Assembly (NCBI GenBank): GCA_946540105.1
Contig: CAMNIA010000005.1
Location: forward strand, 1-34,016
Source of the DNA: an uncultured Prevotella sp.
GTDB lineage: Bacteria; Bacteroidota; Bacteroidia; Bacteroidales; Bacteroidaceae
Direction of reading: 5' to 3'
DNA length: 34,016 nt
Below the pieces are notes generated by a model. It saw only the letters and a list, made by a program, of their open reading frames with translations, had not been told where the DNA came from and searched no databases. This document shows positions 16,805-24,900 of this stretch, one piece after another. A program made the translations under genes and the position numbers. How positions within the stretch are numbered: position 1 is the stretch's first letter; every line of letters starts with the position of its first letter.

Positions 16805-18613
16805 TTATTCTGCATACATAGCGTCAATCTGTTCCTTGTAATTTTCACAAAGGACCCGGCGCCGAATCTTAAGTGTATTGGTCAATTCGCCACGTTCCAT
16901 TGACAAATGATGAGGGAGCAAGGTAAAGCGTTTCACCTGCTCATAGTGAGCCAACTGCTGCTGCAGCGTGTCAATGCGTTCCTTCATCATTTCAATGATA
17001 CGGGGGTCGGCACAAAGCTGTTCGCGACTCTCGAAAGCGATTCCGTGTTTCTCAGCATACTCTTCAAGAAGGGAATAGACAGGCACGATGAGCGCAGAGA
17101 CAAATTTCCGCTGGTCAGCTATAATGCTAATCTGGTCAATGAACTTGTCAACCAAAAGCTTCGACTCAATCATCTGTGGTGCAATGTACTTACCGTTCGA
17201 TGTCTTAAACAGGTCTTTGATACGCTCCTTCAAGAACAGTTCGCCATTTCTCATATATCCTGCATCACCAGTACGGAAATAGCCATCGGCAGTAAAAGCT
17301 TCCTTTGTAAGGTCATCACGATTGTAATAGCCACGCGTGATAGTGGGACCTTTAAGCAAGATTTCGTCACCCTCACCTATCTTCACATCAATGCCTTCAA
17401 TAGGTATGCCGACACCACCTACGGTAAAAGGTTCGCCCAAGTGGTTGCAGGAAACAGTAGCCAACGATTCTGTAAGGCCATAGCCGACAACCATGTTAAT
17501 ACCGATGGAATGGACAAATTCCTCAACATGTGAAGAGACTGCAGCACCTGCCGTAGGAAAGAAGTGTGCATTCTCCAAGCCTAGTTCCTTGCGCACCAGC
17601 GAGAAGACCGTCCGGTTAAGCATCTCATACTCCAGATGTAAGGCTACTGGCGGTTTCTTGCCCAAACTAAGATACTCAATATTGTGTTTGCGACCCACTG
17701 CCAAGGCGTGTTTGAACAATTTGCGCTGCATTCCATTGGAATGGTCAATCTTATCCATCACACCCATATAGACTTTTTCCCAGAAACGAGGTACAGCCGA
17801 CATACAAGTCGGATGCGTTTGACGCATGGACTGCTGAACCTCCTGAGGATGCGTATTGACAATCATGGTAGCGCCTTCAGTCAGCGAAAGTATCGCCCAT
17901 CCTCTTTCAAAGATGTGGGTATATGGAAGGAAATTCATCACACGGTCATTCTCTCCTACAGGGACACATTTGTCATTAGCCTCGAAAGCCGCATGAAACT
18001 GTCCGTGCGTTAGAATCACACCTTTAGAATCTCCGGTAGTACCACTCGTATATAGAATATTCGCTATATCATCATAAGATGCGTCACGTTGTAATTGCGC
18101 TACTTCTGTCTGCCGTGGCATGTTTTCGCCTAGCTTCAAGAAATCGCTGAAATAAAGACTGTTAGGATCGTGGGTGGCGATACGCACTTGAGAGTCAAAG
18201 ACGATAATCCGCTCCAACGAAGGACACATTGAGAAAACACGCCGAGCCTTGTCATATTGCTCCTGCTCGCCAACGAAGAGGAAGCGTATTTTCGCATCGT
18301 TGACCATGAACTGAATCTGCTGTTCGGAACTGGTAGCATAGAAAGGAATGGTAACAGCTCGAACTCCCCATGCCCCAAAGTCACATTCAAGATACTGTAC
18401 TGAATTCTGTGAAAAGATGCCGATGTTCTCCTGCACCTTTACACCAAGGTTGAGGAGTGCATTAGACACTTGGTTCACTACCTGCGACACTTGGTTCCAG
18501 GACAGCGATTTCCACTCGCCTCCGCTGAAATCCTGATAGATCAGCATTTCACGGTTGCCGTACTTTTTAGCTTGCTCGTGAACAAGCACTGACATGTGAC
18601 AATTGGTCTGCAT
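16805..18613 (-). CDS. Long-chain acyl-CoA synthetase (AMP-forming)
   Basis: The protein is 602 residues from ATG 18613. It has the ANL-superfamily motifs: the P-loop ILYTSGTTGDSKGVILTHG, the motif GYGLTESLATVSCN, and YFRTGDAGYMRNGELFLKER with KTSNGKYIAPQMIE toward the C-terminus. This arrangement is that of long-chain fatty acid-CoA ligases (FadD/FAA1 group), which activate fatty acids with ATP and CoA at the inner membrane face. Chain-length preference is not visible. The start was placed at 18613 because the longer frame to 18640 would run into the -7 element at 18645-18638; ATG at 18595 is an alternative. The gene leads an operon with prfB, the 49-residue protein and the CYTH gene. Confidence 0.92.
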   Translation of the reverse strand: MQTNCHMSVLVHEQAKKYGNREMLIYQDFSGGEWKSLSWNQVSQVVNQVSNALLNLGVKVQENIGIFSQNSVQYLECDFGAWGVRAVTIPFYATSSEQQIQFMVNDAKIRFLFVGEQEQYDKARRVFSMCPSLERIIVFDSQVRIATHDPNSLYFSDFLKLGENMPRQTEVAQLQRDASYDDIANILYTSGTTGDSKGVILTHGQFHAAFEANDKCVPVGENDRVMNFLPYTHIFERGWAILSLTEGATMIVNTHPQEVQQSMRQTHPTCMSAVPRFWEKVYMGVMDKIDHSNGMQRKLFKHALAVGRKHNIEYLSLGKKPPVALHLEYEMLNRTVFSLVRKELGLENAHFFPTAGAAVSSHVEEFVHSIGINMVVGYGLTESLATVSCNHLGEPFTVGGVGIPIEGIDVKIGEGDEILLKGPTITRGYYNRDDLTKEAFTADGYFRTGDAGYMRNGELFLKERIKDLFKTSNGKYIAPQMIESKLLVDKFIDQISIIADQRKFVSALIVPVYSLLEEYAEKHGIAFESREQLCADPRIIEMMKERIDTLQQQLAHYEQVKRFTLLPHHLSMERGELTNTLKIRRRVLCENYKEQIDAMYAE

Positions 18614-18637
18614 ATACACAATAGTATTAATTAGGTG

Positions 18638-18645
18638 CAAAGGTA
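18638..18645 (-). promoter_or_regulatory. -7 promoter element of the acyl-CoA synthetase/prfB operon
   Basis: The minus strand reads TACCTTTG, 24 bases before the ATG at 18613. The -33 position falls inside the GTGAAAA heptamer tract and no TTG is present there. Confidence 0.65.
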
Positions 18646-18651
18646 CAAAAA

Positions 18652-18684
18652 AAAGTGAAAAGTGAAAAGTGAAAAGTAAAAAAA
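18652..18684. repeat. GTGAAAA tandem heptamers between two divergent promoters
   Basis: Three near-perfect GTGAAAA units and one GTAAAAA unit occupy the space between the divergent -7 elements at 18638-18645 and 18689-18696. The tract therefore covers the expected -33 position of both promoters. Confidence 0.75.
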
Positions 18685-18688
18685 ATCG

Positions 18689-18696
18689 TATCTTTG
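18689..18696 (+). promoter_or_regulatory. -7 promoter element of the M20 deacylase gene
   Basis: TATCTTTG ends 9 bases before the ATG at 18706, so the transcript would have little or no leader. The same arrangement and the same 9-base core TATCTTTGC are seen before rsmI. Confidence 0.65.
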
Positions 18697-18705
18697 CATT
18701 CGAAT

Positions 18706-19764
18706 ATGAATTACAACGACTATACCACTGAGGCTATTGGTCTGCTTCAGCAGCTCATCCAAACGCCATCCTACAGCCGCGAAGAGGATGCGGCTGCTCA
18801 GATTTTATTCGATTTCATCGGCAAATGTGGATTACCCGCGAAACGAATAGGTAACAACATTCTAGTACAAGAATCTCTGGATGCGCAAAAGCCGACCCTA
18901 CTCCTTAACGCACACATTGACACCGTGAAACCCGTCAGTTCGTGGACACGCGACCCTTTTACTCCTACTATAGACGGCGATTGCCTTTATGGACTGGGGG
19001 CAAACGACTGCGGTGGAGGACTCGTAAGTCTGTTGCAAGCATTTCGTATCCTCAGAAACAAGCCTCTGCCCTACAACCTGATTTTCCTTGCATCCTGCGA
19101 GGAAGAAGTAAGTGGTTCAAACGGATTTTCATTAGCACTTCCTCAACTGCCCCCCATTGATGTCGCCATAGTAGGTGAGCCCACAGGAATGCAACCGGCT
19201 ATTGCAGAGAAGGGGTTGATGGTTATTGACGGTATAGCACACGGCAAAAGCGGACATGCAGCCCGCGAGGAAGGCGTTAACGCTATTTACGAAGCACTGG
19301 ACGACCTGGTGTGGCTTCGTGACTATCGGTTCAAGAAAGAAAGCGCGTTATTAGGACCTACTAAGATGACGGTAACGATACTGAACAGCGGCACACAGCA
19401 CAATGTAGTACCTGATGAATGCCGCTTTGTGATTGATGTCCGTACTAACGAATATTATCAGAACAAATATCTCTTTAGCTTCCTGCAGAAACACATGAAG
19501 AAATGCGAACTAAAAGCACGGTCCTTCCGTCTGTCTTCGTCACATATCAACGAGACCCACCCGCTGATTGAGTGTTGCAAGAAGATGGGAATGACTCCTT
19601 TTGGTTCTCCTACGCTTAGTGACCAGGCACTGATGCCCTTCCCGTCGTTTAAACTTGGTCCTGGTGACAGTGCCCGCAGTCACTCCGCTGATGAATATAT
19701 CCGCCTTAGCGAGATAGCGCAAGCGATAGAAACGTACGTCACACTTATCACATCACCTGCCTAG
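18706..19764 (+). CDS. M20-family deacylase, ArgE/DapE type
   Basis: This 352-residue metallopeptidase-fold protein has the M20 metal ligands and catalytic residues in order: H70 and D72 (NAHIDTVKP), D101 (GLGANDCGGG), the Glu pair in CEEEVSG (about 132-134), E158 (VGEPTG), and a final His in SARSHSADEY. The dimerisation domain lies between (residues about 170-280). The family removes acyl groups from amino-acid intermediates. ArgE-type enzymes of Bacteroidetes act on N-acyl-ornithine or N-acyl-citrulline in arginine synthesis, and that is my best inference. No arginine genes are adjacent, so a DapE-like or general role remains possible. The ATG at 18706 is chosen because the upstream alternative at 18694 lies within the -7 element. 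Its last 12 bases overlap the convergent EnvC-like gene. Confidence 0.87.
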   Translation: MNYNDYTTEAIGLLQQLIQTPSYSREEDAAAQILFDFIGKCGLPAKRIGNNILVQESLDAQKPTLLLNAHIDTVKPVSSWTRDPFTPTIDGDCLYGLGANDCGGGLVSLLQAFRILRNKPLPYNLIFLASCEEEVSGSNGFSLALPQLPPIDVAIVGEPTGMQPAIAEKGLMVIDGIAHGKSGHAAREEGVNAIYEALDDLVWLRDYRFKKESALLGPTKMTVTILNSGTQHNVVPDECRFVIDVRTNEYYQNKYLFSFLQKHMKKCELKARSFRLSSSHINETHPLIECCKKMGMTPFGSPTLSDQALMPFPSFKLGPGDSARSHSADEYIRLSEIAQAIETYVTLITSPA

Positions 19765-21237
19765 CCAGCTTTCAGGATTTAGCTTCGCCGTCTCTCGGCG
19801 CAGTTGGAACTGAAGGATATTGTCTTGTCCTACCCGCCCAATAACCTGTCGCGTAGTGACACGCTGTCCACGCGAGACATTGACACTGGAAAGGTTACAA
19901 TAGACGGAGATATAACTTCCGTGTCGCACCATTACGACCATCGTACCCCCGAAGCTAAAGACACGGCTCACCTCACCATCAAAGATGCTGCGTGCCATTG
20001 CCCCGTTTTCTCCTTGAATATTGATACCCTTATTATCTAATGTCACGTTGCGCAGACCTTCAACATTATACTGACCGAAGTGGCTCACAATGCGATAGCT
20101 ACCTGTAATAGGCATCGGTAGCCGTCCGCGATTGCTCTCAAAATTGCCGCTGATACGAATGTCCTCTGAAGGTGCCGTCATTGGAGCTCTCTCAACCTTG
20201 CGCTCTTCCTCTTTACGCAACTTCTCGGCTTCACGTAAACGGCGGTCAGCCTCTTCCTTCTCACGTTTGCTCTTGGCAGCCAAGGCTTCAGCTTTCGCTT
20301 TCTCTTCACGCGCACGGGCTTCTGCCAGTCGTTTCTCGCGGGCAGCAGCTTCTGCACGCCGTTTCGCTTCTGCAGCAGCACGGGCTTTCTGACGAGCAAC
20401 CTCCTCGGCAATCAGCCTATCAATCTGTGCATTCAGTGCGGCGTCTTTCTGCTTCTGCTGGGCAATGATTCCCTGAATGGCTTTTTGTTCTTTCTGCAGC
20501 GACTTTACCACATTTTGCTGTTCCGTTTGCTTGCCTTCCAGTTCACGGCGTTCGTGCTCACCCTTTGCCAACAGACGTGTCTTCTGCTCCTTGGCATCAT
20601 TCAGCTCCTGATACTTGGCGGAGAGCTCTTGTTGTTGAATCTTTACTTGGTCTCCCTGCACATGCTGATAGGCAGCATACTCCTTCATAAAGCGAAGGCG
20701 ACGGAACATCTGAGCAAAATTATCTGCGCTAAAGATAAACATCAGCTGACTTTGCGAAGAGCGGTTGCGATGCATATATCGCATGGACTTGACATAACGT
20801 TTCTTGCACGTTTCCAATTCATGCTTCAGGCTGTCTATCTGTTCACCCATATAGGCAATCTCTGTATCCAGCGCGCTAAGGTCACGTCGAATGGTATCAA
20901 TAGTACGGCGTTTGCCAGCTATTTCCGTATTGATAATCATCAGATTTCGCAAGCGTTTCTTAACATCTTGTTTAGAGGATGCCAAGCGTTTCTCTTGTTC
21001 TTTGATCTGTTGCTGTATCTGCTTGCGTTGTTTTTCCAGATCCTGTATAGAGAGTGTTTTCTGAGTCTGGGACTTCTTTGTATTGTTTCCTGTCTGTCCT
21101 GCTCTCTTTTTCCTAACTTGCGTAGTTTTCTTTGCAGCAACAGTTCTCTTCACACCTGCCGTATTGCGTTTTTGCTGCGCATACGGAGTAAGTGCAAAGG
21201 AAAGCAGGATAAGGATTAAGATGCTAAGTCGCTTCAT
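19753..21237 (-). CDS. EnvC-like murein hydrolase activator with degenerate LytM domain
   Basis: This 494-residue exported protein has a signal peptide (MKRLSILILILLSFALTPYAQ), a basic Thr/Lys-rich linker, a long coiled coil (residues about 65-350, very rich in Glu, Lys, Arg, Ala) and a C-terminal M23/LytM domain (about 375-494). Zinc ligands are lost: the usual HxGxD reads NKGINI, the usual YxHL reads YCNL, and the usual LHFE reads LQFQ. This is the pattern of EnvC-type activators, which do not cut peptidoglycan but switch on amidases during septum splitting. I infer such a role here. It is the last gene of the dut-TPR-DUF4292 operon, starting 9 bases after the DUF4292 stop, and its end overlaps the M20 gene by 12 bases. 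Confidence 0.9.
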   Translation of the reverse strand: MKRLSILILILLSFALTPYAQQKRNTAGVKRTVAAKKTTQVRKKRAGQTGNNTKKSQTQKTLSIQDLEKQRKQIQQQIKEQEKRLASSKQDVKKRLRNLMIINTEIAGKRRTIDTIRRDLSALDTEIAYMGEQIDSLKHELETCKKRYVKSMRYMHRNRSSQSQLMFIFSADNFAQMFRRLRFMKEYAAYQHVQGDQVKIQQQELSAKYQELNDAKEQKTRLLAKGEHERRELEGKQTEQQNVVKSLQKEQKAIQGIIAQQKQKDAALNAQIDRLIAEEVARQKARAAAEAKRRAEAAAREKRLAEARAREEKAKAEALAAKSKREKEEADRRLREAEKLRKEEERKVERAPMTAPSEDIRISGNFESNRGRLPMPITGSYRIVSHFGQYNVEGLRNVTLDNKGINIQGENGAMARSIFDGEVSRVFSFGGTMVVMVRHGSYISVYCNLSSVNVSRGQRVTTRQVIGRVGQDNILQFQLRRETAKLNPESWLGR

Positions 21238-21246
21238 TCGTCAGCG

Positions 21247-22197
21247 TTATAGTGACATAAAACGGCGAAGGATTTCATCGACTGGCATTTGTCTGTATTT
21301 GCCTGACAGTTCTGTCCTTGTCTCCCAATCTTCGTCCTTGCCTATATAGTTGAGCTTCATGTCTATCTTCACAAGTTTATCTGGAGCAGTAAAGGTTACC
21401 ATGTGTTTGGTTGGGAAGAACTTCCGCTCATTGGCTTTAAACTCATCGTAATCCCAGTTCAGCTGATAATTGCCGCGAACATAGTCATCATACTGTATAT
21501 TAGTCATTTTGATGCGTGCGTTCTTGGCATCTGTCAGCCAACGGTATGACAACTTGCCCTTGGAATAGGAAAGCACCACGTCATCATCGACGCCTGGCTC
21601 TGCCTGCAGGTTGTTCTGCTGACTTTGAGTCATATAGGAGCGTCCAGGCTGATAGAGTTCGTTCCAGAAAAGGGCTTGGAGTGTGTAAAAGTCGATGTTG
21701 TTAATGCGCAGGAAGTCCAGCTGGTCATAAGGGACTTTCAGGTACTGCTTGTTGATACGGTCAACAATAAGCACATAATCTTTGGTAAACTCCAGACGGC
21801 CTGCCTCCACAAATCCAAAGGCCATGAGTTGCAGTCGGATGACATCATCACGTTTCATTTTAAGGTTTCCAGTCAGTGTCATCTGTCGATTGCCGACCTC
21901 CACGCTGAACTTAATCTTAGACGTAATGAACCGTACCAGTTGTGCGTTCTCGCTCACCTGTCCTAAGAATTCCTCTTTATTAAGGGGAGCCTGTGGACCG
22001 TCAGCTTGATTGTCCACTACAGTTGTTGACCTATCTTTGCGTTGCATCGCCTTTTCCGACTTCGTCTTCCTTTCCGTAGTCTGCTCACTCTTCAGCCTAC
22101 CCGAATGGCGTCCCAGGCCTTTGCTTGAACTACACGCGGTCGCCATCATCAGGGCGATAACCGTTGCTGTCATCAATACAAAACGTGTTGTTTTCAT
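21247..22197 (-). CDS. DUF4292 lipoprotein
   Basis: This 316-residue lipoprotein has the signal MKTTRFVLMTATVIALMMATAC with Cys at residue 22. A polar, Lys/Arg-rich linker (residues 23-75) precedes a beta-rich domain of about 230 residues with alternating strands (FSVEVGNRQMTLTGNLKMKR, YVLIVDRINKQYLKVP, MVTFTAPDKLVKIDMKLNYI). The family is DUF4292. Its single curved sheet pattern resembles LolA/LolB lipoprotein carriers, which suggests an envelope lipid or lipoprotein transport role; this is inference. Its ATG overlaps the stop of the TPR gene by 4 bases (ATGA), showing translational coupling, and the EnvC-like gene follows after 9 bases. Confidence 0.87.
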   Translation of the reverse strand: MKTTRFVLMTATVIALMMATACSSSKGLGRHSGRLKSEQTTERKTKSEKAMQRKDRSTTVVDNQADGPQAPLNKEEFLGQVSENAQLVRFITSKIKFSVEVGNRQMTLTGNLKMKRDDVIRLQLMAFGFVEAGRLEFTKDYVLIVDRINKQYLKVPYDQLDFLRINNIDFYTLQALFWNELYQPGRSYMTQSQQNNLQAEPGVDDDVVLSYSKGKLSYRWLTDAKNARIKMTNIQYDDYVRGNYQLNWDYDEFKANERKFFPTKHMVTFTAPDKLVKIDMKLNYIGKDEDWETRTELSGKYRQMPVDEILRRFMSL

Positions 22198-23927
22198 TTT
22201 GTCAAGTATTTTTTGTTTTTTATCTTTCTCATCAGTAATTGCTTATCGGTAGTATCACTGGCGTCTTCGTCATAGTGATCAAGGGCTTTCTGCCACAGTT
22301 CGAGGGCTTTGTCATGCAAGCCAGCCATATAATAGATGTCGCCAGCATGCTCCAGCATCACGAAGGAGCTGTCGGGGTCGTTTTCTATTGTCTGGTCAAT
22401 ATATGTCTTTGCCTCCTGATAGCGTTTCTGTCGGAAGAGTATCCATGCATAGGTATCTAAGTATGTCGGATTCTTGGGTTCTGCCTTCACCGTCTTCAGC
22501 GACATTTGTTCTGCATCAGCCAGCCGTTCGCCTTTCAGGCTGAGGTAGTACGCATAGTTATTCAAACAGCCTATGTTATCGTCTTTCCACTGCAGACAGG
22601 AGTCATAGGCGGCGAAGGCCTCTCGCTCCATGCCTTTCTGATGATATATGTCACCCATCACCGCATAGAAGTCGGACACGATTTCAGGGTTGCTCTCCTG
22701 CGTAATAACGCCTATGCCGTTTTGGAAGGCATCCAAGGCACTGTCCAGATCTTTCTTTTGAAAGTATGCCATCCCTTGATAGTAGTAGAATGCCATTTCC
22801 TCCGGATTATACTGACGGGCATCGCGACAGAGGGCTATCACTTTGTCATGGTCTTCGGCCTGCCATGCGTAGCTGACCAGTTGTAGACGCGCTGCCGCGT
22901 GGTCTGGTGCCATCTGCAGCACCTGTTCAAGTACCTGACTGATGCTGTCATTAGACATTTGCTTCATATTCATATAGGCTGCACAGAAGATGGCTACCTC
23001 CACGTCTGCCTGCGGCATGTTGAGCATGCGGTGAAACAGGTTAAGCACATGGGTTGAGTCTCCTCCGTTCTGCTCGCTGTCGGCAATCACGCGACGCATC
23101 AGTCCTATGCGGTCTTCTGTTGTTGCGTTCTTGTTCACAAGCACCCGCTCAACGTATTCGTTCATCATTACAGAGTCTTTCTGGTCGCCGTAATAAGCCA
23201 GCAGTGCCAATTGTGCGTTACGGTTCTCAGGCTCCTGACGCAGGATGTCCTGATAGATGCCGACGGCCTTCTTCTTCTGTCCGTTGACATAGAGGGTGTT
23301 AGCATACAGGCACAGGTAGTTATTGTCATTCGGATATTGGTCAGCCAGCATTTTCATCTCAGCAATAGCAGCCTGCTTATCGCCTTTCTGTGTGTAGAAG
23401 TTACTCTTGGCATACGACAGCCGCTCGCTTTTTCCTTCTATTGTCTCCAGCCGTGTCAGCGCCTTAATGGCATTGTCATAGTCTTCTTGCTGTTCATACA
23501 GTTGGATGAGCATGCCCAGGACATCCTCCCGCTCAGGGTATTTGTCATACAAACGCTGCAGGGCGGTGGTAGCCTCCTTGTATTGCCGTTGACTGACATA
23601 CACGTTAGCCAGCGTCTCAAGGTACGTTTCATTATCGGGCTCCAGCCTACTGGCTTTCTGAAGATAGGCGAGCGCCGTCTCTTTTTGCTTCAGTGCCGTA
23701 TAGTATTGTGCCAGATAATAAAAGGCCTCTGAGCGTGTGGAGTCTATCATGACGCAGTGTCGCAACAAGTCAAAGGCAGCATCGTCATTCCCTTTTTGCC
23801 GTTCGCAGACAGCCTCCAAGAATAAGGCGTCATAGCGTTTCGAGAGCTGAGACGCATCTGACGGACTGACCTGTGCAAGACAAGTCAATCGCGTTGCGAG
23901 CAATATCAAGAATAGCGTCTGCTTCAT
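22194..23927 (-). CDS. Exported tetratricopeptide-repeat protein
   Basis: The protein is 577 residues from ATG 23927 (a GTG at 23933 would add two). A signal peptide (MKQTLFLILLATRLTCLAQ) is followed by about 14 TPR units covering almost the whole chain, with typical patterns such as AFYYLAQYYTALKQKETALAYLQKA and the C-terminal ADAEQMSLKTVKAEPKNPTYLDTYAWIL. TPR solenoids mediate protein-protein contacts; the location is periplasmic or at the outer membrane inner face. No catalytic domain is seen. It lies between dut and the DUF4292 lipoprotein in a Bacteroidetes-typical gene order, so I infer an envelope assembly role, perhaps as scaffold for the DUF4292 and EnvC-like proteins. Confidence 0.9.
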   Translation of the reverse strand: MKQTLFLILLATRLTCLAQVSPSDASQLSKRYDALFLEAVCERQKGNDDAAFDLLRHCVMIDSTRSEAFYYLAQYYTALKQKETALAYLQKASRLEPDNETYLETLANVYVSQRQYKEATTALQRLYDKYPEREDVLGMLIQLYEQQEDYDNAIKALTRLETIEGKSERLSYAKSNFYTQKGDKQAAIAEMKMLADQYPNDNNYLCLYANTLYVNGQKKKAVGIYQDILRQEPENRNAQLALLAYYGDQKDSVMMNEYVERVLVNKNATTEDRIGLMRRVIADSEQNGGDSTHVLNLFHRMLNMPQADVEVAIFCAAYMNMKQMSNDSISQVLEQVLQMAPDHAAARLQLVSYAWQAEDHDKVIALCRDARQYNPEEMAFYYYQGMAYFQKKDLDSALDAFQNGIGVITQESNPEIVSDFYAVMGDIYHQKGMEREAFAAYDSCLQWKDDNIGCLNNYAYYLSLKGERLADAEQMSLKTVKAEPKNPTYLDTYAWILFRQKRYQEAKTYIDQTIENDPDSSFVMLEHAGDIYYMAGLHDKALELWQKALDHYDEDASDTTDKQLLMRKIKNKKYLTK

Positions 23928-23954
23928 AATCACACCATCACTTCCCGCTCTATT

Positions 23955-24428
23955 CTACTTTACACCGGTATGCCCGTAGCCTCCCTCGCCACGTACGGTT
24001 TCGTCCAATTCTTCTACCACAACCAACTCGCTCTGTTCGTAGCGAGCAATAACCATCTGTGCAATGCGTTCGCCGTCGTTTACAACAAAGTCTTTGTCAG
24101 AAAGGTTTATCAGCACCACGCCGACCTCACCACGATAGTCGGCATCGATGGTTCCTGGAGCGTTCAGCACCGTCAGCCCATGCTTCAGTGCAAGTCCGCT
24201 GCGAGGCCGTATTTGAGCTTCGTAGCCTTCGGGCAGCGCGATGTGCAAGCCGGTAGGTATCAGGCGGCGCTCCATAGGGTGCAGCGTTATGGGAGCATCC
24301 AAGTTGGCACGAAGATCCATGCCAGCACTTTGGGGGGTGGCATAGGCGGGCAACTGCTGATGTCCGCGGTTCACCACTTTAACACGAACCACACTTCGAC
24401 CGTCAGGTTGAAGAATCTTATCCATCAT
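23955..24428 (-). CDS. dut: dUTP diphosphatase (deoxyuridine triphosphatase)
   Basis: This 157-residue trimeric dUTPase converts dUTP to dUMP and pyrophosphate, keeping uracil out of DNA and supplying dTMP synthesis. All five motifs are present: [34 protein letters not shown] (with the catalytic Asp/Tyr region), RIAQMVI, and the C-terminal arm [10 protein letters not shown]. The start is ATG 24428 or the adjacent ATG 24425; the longer frame to 24464 would overlap the -7 element at 24469-24462. A 12-bp perfect palindrome lies just upstream of the start codon. It is the first gene of the envelope operon; the TPR gene begins 27 bases after its stop. Confidence 0.96.
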   Translation of the reverse strand: MMDKILQPDGRSVVRVKVVNRGHQQLPAYATPQSAGMDLRANLDAPITLHPMERRLIPTGLHIALPEGYEAQIRPRSGLALKHGLTVLNAPGTIDADYRGEVGVVLINLSDKDFVVNDGERIAQMVIARYEQSELVVVEELDETVRGEGGYGHTGVK

Positions 24429-24429
24429 T

Positions 24430-24441
24430 AGAAACGTTTCT
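24430..24441. repeat. 12-bp perfect palindrome in the dut leader
   Basis: AGAAACGTTTCT is its own reverse complement and lies 2 bases upstream of the dut start, inside the predicted leader. It could be a repressor site or a small RNA stem affecting translation. Chance occurrence is possible. Confidence 0.4.
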
Positions 24442-24461
24442 CTTATATTATAAATAATGTG

Positions 24462-24469
24462 CAAAAGTA
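24462..24469 (-). promoter_or_regulatory. -7 promoter element of the dut operon
   Basis: The minus strand reads TACTTTTG, about 33 bases upstream of the dut start. No TTG at the usual -33 spacing is seen. Confidence 0.6.
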
Positions 24470-24518
24470 GTTCTTTTTTCTCAAACCACCATACAAATTA
24501 CAAAAAAATACGCAAAAA

Positions 24519-24550
24519 TTGTCACTTTTCAGATTTTTTCGTTAACTTTG
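24519..24550 (+). promoter_or_regulatory. Promoter of the DUF3467/AraC genes
   Basis: TTG at 24519-24521 is followed after 21 bases by TAACTTTG (24543-24550), fitting the Bacteroidetes -33/-7 layout. The start codon at 24578 gives a leader of about 20 bases. It is divergent from the dut promoter. Confidence 0.7.
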
Positions 24551-24577
24551 CACGTACTTTAATACAATTATTTCACA

Positions 24578-24895
24578 ATGAACAACGGAAACGACAATCA
24601 AAAACAGCTGCAAATAGAAATACCGCCTGAGGTAGCTCAGGGCGAGTATGCCAATTTTGCTATCATTACCCACTCCAGTAGCGACTTCTTCGTTGACTTT
24701 GCCCGTGTAATACCCGGCATCAACAAGGCACAGGTGAAGAGCCGCGTCATCTTGGCACCTGAGCACGCCAAGCGTCTGCTGGGCGCACTGCAAGAGAACG
24801 TCATGAGATATGAGCGCGAATTTGGCACCATTAAAATCCCACAGCAGAATCCGCGCACCATAGCCCCCTTCCCTAACAATAAGGGCGAGGCTTAG
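24578..24895 (+). CDS. DUF3467 family protein
   Basis: This 105-residue cytoplasmic protein matches DUF3467: a polar N-terminus, then YANFAIITHSSSDFFVDFARVIPG, a loop with KAQVKSRVILAPEHAKRLLGAL and a helix (QENVMRYEREFGTIK). The alternating hydrophobic pattern indicates a small alpha/beta fold. The biochemical role of the family is unknown to me. The gene has its own promoter and its stop is 5 bases before the membrane AraC regulator, so the two are one transcript. It may therefore be functionally tied to that regulator, but this is only suggested by position. Confidence 0.88.
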   Translation: MNNGNDNQKQLQIEIPPEVAQGEYANFAIITHSSSDFFVDFARVIPGINKAQVKSRVILAPEHAKRLLGALQENVMRYEREFGTIKIPQQNPRTIAPFPNNKGEA

Positions 24896-24900
24896 CCGTC

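Noticed and set aside
16185-16841. A 218-codon plus-strand frame opposite prfB
   Set aside because: It is hydrophobic and low in complexity, with no promoter or ribosome site, and prfB on the other strand is certain.
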